Shown: in pieces, positions 6,496 to 8,060 of the stretch
How positions within the stretch are numbered: position 1 is the first letter of the stretch
Layout: each line of letters starts with the position of its first letter
From: Caldifarciminota bacterium
GTDB taxonomy: Bacteria; Hydrothermota; Tepidihabitantia; Tepidihabitantales; Tepidihabitantaceae
Assembly (NCBI GenBank): GCA_016935295.1
Contig: JAFGRF010000049.1
Span: 1 to 8,060 of the forward strand
Length of the DNA: 8,060 nucleotides
Direction of reading: 5' to 3'
Program-made: the position numbers and the translations under genes
The notes under the pieces: generated by a model
What the model saw: the letters and a program-made list of their open reading frames with translations, nothing else
Told to the model about the DNA's origin: nothing
Databases searched by the model: none

Positions 6496-6503
6496 GCAGA
6501 CCG

Positions 6504-6531
6504 ATTATAGAAGGGGCCGCAACGGTGTCAA
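6504..6531 (-). promoter_or_regulatory. Consensus sigma-70 promoter of the ABC transporter unit
   Basis: TTGACA (6531-6526), a 16-nt spacer and TATAAT (6509-6504): perfect hexamers. Eight bases separate the -10 box from ATG 6495, so transcription should begin within about two bases of the start codon. No Shine-Dalgarno can fit in such a leader. Confidence 0.8.
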
Positions 6532-6563
6532 GCAGGCCGAGCCGGCCTGAATCCGGAGCAGCT

Positions 6564-6637
6564 GGCCACGAAGACATGAAGACCGAGTGAAACGGACCAG
6601 TGGGTCCCGCACCCGTTCGCTTCGTGCCCTCGTGGCC
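6564..6637. repeat. 74-bp imperfect palindrome in the pilin/ABC spacer
   Basis: The outer arms GGCCACGA (6564-6571) and TCGTGGCC (6630-6637) pair perfectly, and pairing continues inward with mismatches to about GAAG/CTTC (14 of 17 positions). A central hairpin GGACC / GGTCC (6594-6598, 6603-6607) with loop AGTG sits in the middle. The left arm also has a near-direct repeat, CACGAAGAC followed by ATGAAGACC. It resembles the dispersed CCACGAAGACACGAAG-type intergenic palindromes that I recall from many environmental genomes. It may be a decayed repeat copy. It codes for nothing recognisable. Confidence 0.6.
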
Positions 6638-6679
6638 TCAATACCGACCCTGCAGAACCGGGCGCGAGCGGGCAAGACA

Positions 6680-6725
6680 AAGGGCGGGGCCTTGCGGCCC
6701 CGCCCTTCTGCTCTCGCTGGAGAGC
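6680..6725 (-). terminator. Tandem-hairpin terminator of the first pilin gene
   Basis: The first hairpin is GCTCTC-CAGC-GAGAGC (6725-6710), touching the stop codon. The second is a 12-bp GC-rich stem AAGGGCGGGGCC / GGCCCCGCCCTT (6707-6696, 6691-6680) closed by a GCAA tetraloop, followed by TTTGTCTT. The T-run is interrupted, but the stem is very strong. It separates the pilin from the ABC unit. Confidence 0.85.
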
Positions 6726-7330
6726 TAGTTGTGCAGCACGAAGTAGATGAACTCTTCGTTCACCTCGTCGCGGTCGAACATCGGCTGCGTTATGTCACGG
6801 CCGAAGCCGCAGATGCCGTATTCCTGTACGACAAGCAGCGGGTTGGTGTCCGGGACATAACCGAGCACCTCGATCGTGCCCTGCAGCTCGTTCTCGGCTG
6901 CGAGGTCGGCGTACGGACAGTCGTCGTCGTCGCTGCGGACCTTGGCGTTGTAGCCCTGCTCGTCAAGGTAGTCGGTGAGGTACAGCAGGTCCTCGTCCTC
7001 GTAGTTGTAGCGCTGGCCGGTGTAGGGGTTCAGCGGCGGGTTGCCGAAAATCGGCGAACCATCGACCCCGATCGGGTCGCCGCCCGGGAAGTACGCGAAG
7101 AAGATGTCCTCGTAGTCGGTCCAGTCTGATTCCTCGCTCGGGTAGTTGCCCATGTGGTCGGTGGCGTACGCTTCGAGGCACGTCTGCACGACGTGCATGT
7201 TGTTCTTGACGGAGGTGCGGCGGGCACGCTCCTGGAACAGCACGAAGTTCGGGATGATGAGGGCGAGCAGGATGCCGATGATGAGGATGACGACGAGAAG
7301 TTCGATAAGTGTGAAGCCCTTCTTATTCAT
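6725..7330 (-). CDS. Type IV pilin-like protein, acidic, 201 aa (first pilin, behind the rRNA genes)
   Basis: Predicted type IV pilin, with a very short leader MNKKG followed by FTLIELLVVILIIGILLALIIPNF, and Glu at mature position 5. The amphipathic helix continues with RARRTSVKNNMHVVQTCLEAY (36-56). The globular domain is Asp/Glu/Tyr-rich, with FPGG (81-84), NPYTG (101-105), a DDDD run (134-137), GICGFGRD (172-179) and the ending FIYFVLHN. Cys residues occur at 51, 138 and 174; 138 and 174 could form a D-region disulfide. It is a paralog of the pilin at 3286-3822. It is longer than many PilA proteins (about 150 residues), within the range of GspG/PilA-like forms in uncultured phyla. Its own promoter, full Shine-Dalgarno and terminator make it a single-gene unit, fitting a highly expressed major pilin, though that role is inferred. 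Confidence 0.92.
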   Translation of the reverse strand: MNKKGFTLIELLVVILIIGILLALIIPNFVLFQERARRTSVKNNMHVVQTCLEAYATDHMGNYPSEESDWTDYEDIFFAYFPGGDPIGVDGSPIFGNPPLNPYTGQRYNYEDEDLLYLTDYLDEQGYNAKVRSDDDDCPYADLAAENELQGTIEVLGYVPDTNPLLVVQEYGICGFGRDITQPMFDRDEVNEEFIYFVLHN

Positions 7331-7340
7331 TTTTGGTCTT

Positions 7341-7348
7341 CACCTCCT
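7341..7348 (-). promoter_or_regulatory. Ribosome binding site of the first pilin gene
   Basis: AGGAGGTG, a full-length Shine-Dalgarno on the minus strand. The GGAGG core is 12 nt from ATG 7330, slightly longer than the usual spacing. It follows a purine-rich AAAAAAGAG stretch. Confidence 0.7.
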
Positions 7349-7399
7349 CTCTTTTTTGGATTTCGGATGAGCGGCAACGGCAACACGCACAGGCGCAGA

Positions 7400-7414
7400 C
7401 CGGATGAAATCCGG
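7400..7414 (-). other. Small hairpin in the leader of the first pilin mRNA
   Basis: CCGGAT-TTC-ATCCGG, a perfect 6-bp stem with a 3-nt loop, about 32 nt after the expected transcription start. No T-run follows, so it is not a terminator. It may stabilise the leader. I see no known riboswitch in this leader. Confidence 0.4.
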
Positions 7415-7452
7415 ACACTCCTATACCGCATAGCCGCTACCATACTCGCGAA

Positions 7453-7480
7453 ATGATAGCCCCCTAGGTATCCGTGTCAA
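7453..7480 (-). promoter_or_regulatory. Sigma-70 promoter of the first pilin gene
   Basis: TTGACA (7480-7475), a 16-nt spacer and TATCAT (7458-7453), five of six matches to the -10 consensus. The expected start near 7446 gives a leader of about 116 nt before ATG 7330. The -35 box begins one base after the T-run of the presumed rRNA terminator. Confidence 0.7.
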
Positions 7481-7481
7481 C

Positions 7482-7501
7482 AAAAACGAGATCGGACTCG
7501 T
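7482..7501 (-). terminator. Possible terminator of the rRNA operon
   Basis: ACGAG-TCCGAT-CTCGT followed by TTTT on the minus strand: a 5-bp stem, 6-nt loop and T-run, about 33 nt beyond the 5S gene. The stem is short, so it may be weak. A further 5-bp hairpin (GTCGC/GCGAC, 7524-7520 with 7509-7505) lies just upstream, and TTTTT (7534-7530) follows the 5S end directly. Confidence 0.45.
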
Positions 7502-7534
7502 CCGGTCGCCCAGACGGTTGCGACAGAAGAAAAA

Positions 7535-7651
7535 CCCGGCAGCGACCTACTCTCCCATGCCGTTGCCAGCACAGTACCATCGGCCCTGGAGGGCTTAACG
7601 TCTCTGTTCGGAATGGGAAGAGGTGTGGCCCCTCCGGTATCACCGCCGGGA
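7535..7651 (-). rRNA. rrf: 5S ribosomal RNA
   Basis: About 117 nt. The 5' end CCCGGCGG pairs with the 3' end CTGCCGGG to form helix I. Internal landmarks include CCACACCTCTTCCCATTCCGAACAG (written in part), GAAGTTAAG-like GACGTTAAG, and ATGGGAGAGTAGG. These are diagnostic of bacterial 5S rRNA. The ends are set by helix I and could shift by one or two bases. Confidence 0.95.
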
Positions 7652-7691
7652 ATTCAAACTCCAGAATGTAAAAAGGAGAAGAAGCAGACCG
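7652..7691 (-). other. 23S-5S spacer
   Basis: About 40 nt between the end of 23S and the start of 5S. It is A/T- and purine/pyrimidine-biased and contains no tRNA. Confidence 0.6.

Positions 7692-8060
<369 letters not shown>

Noticed and set aside
5449..6510. 353-codon open frame on the plus strand
   Set aside because: It is antisense to the ABC ATPase, whose catalytic motifs are all intact on the minus strand.
7382..7440. Plus-strand CACGCACAGG plus a GAAA-looped hairpin, resembling the start of a GEMM (cyclic di-GMP) riboswitch
   Set aside because: The conserved GCAAA and GACGCAAAGCC parts and the second stem are missing, and on that strand it points into the antisense of 5S rRNA rather than to a gene.

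Overview
The window is a block of chromosomal DNA from a diderm bacterium. All genes I can support lie on the minus strand, so they read from the right edge to the left. It is GC-rich by eye and has compact operons. Several promoters are almost exactly of the sigma-70 type (TTGACA / TATAAT). Type IV pilus genes and a GspG-like pseudopilin set imply an outer membrane. I cannot place the lineage from sequence alone. The acidic pilins and the layout would suit an uncultured candidate phylum (for example WOR-3/Stahlbacteria or a relative), or a deltaproteobacterium-like group, but this is a guess.

Layout in the direction of transcription. (1) 8060-7692 is the 3' end of a 23S rRNA gene, and 7651-7535 is 5S rRNA. 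A weak hairpin/T-run follows at 7501-7482. (2) A promoter abuts that T-run and drives a type IV pilin gene (7330-6725) through a leader of about 116 nt. The gene ends at a strong tandem-hairpin terminator (6725-6680). (3) A 74-bp imperfect palindrome (6564-6637) lies in the following spacer. (4) A promoter just upstream of the start codon drives a three-gene unit: ABC ATPase, ABC-2 permease, and a membrane-anchored TPR protein (6495-3878). (5) A further promoter drives a second pilin (3822-3286), paralogous to the first. Three successively longer GspG-like pseudopilins follow (3223-2672, 2672-1857, 1845-679), and then pilM, which runs off the left edge (657-1). An internal promoter sits directly in front of the first pseudopilin.

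The genes read as one type IV pilus/pseudopilus locus. The two small pilins are candidate major or minor fibre subunits. The three pseudopilins share one N-terminal domain design and carry zero, one and two extra beta-rich C-terminal modules, so they look like a dedicated minor-pilin or tip complex. PilM is the cytoplasmic actin-like platform protein, and PilN/PilO-type genes probably follow outside the window. The ABC/permease/TPR unit recalls the pilGHI genes needed for pilus biogenesis in Myxococcus xanthus.

The most unusual points are the stepwise extended pseudopilin trio, two promoters that predict leaderless or nearly leaderless mRNAs, and a pseudopilin-like motif at the end of the TPR protein.
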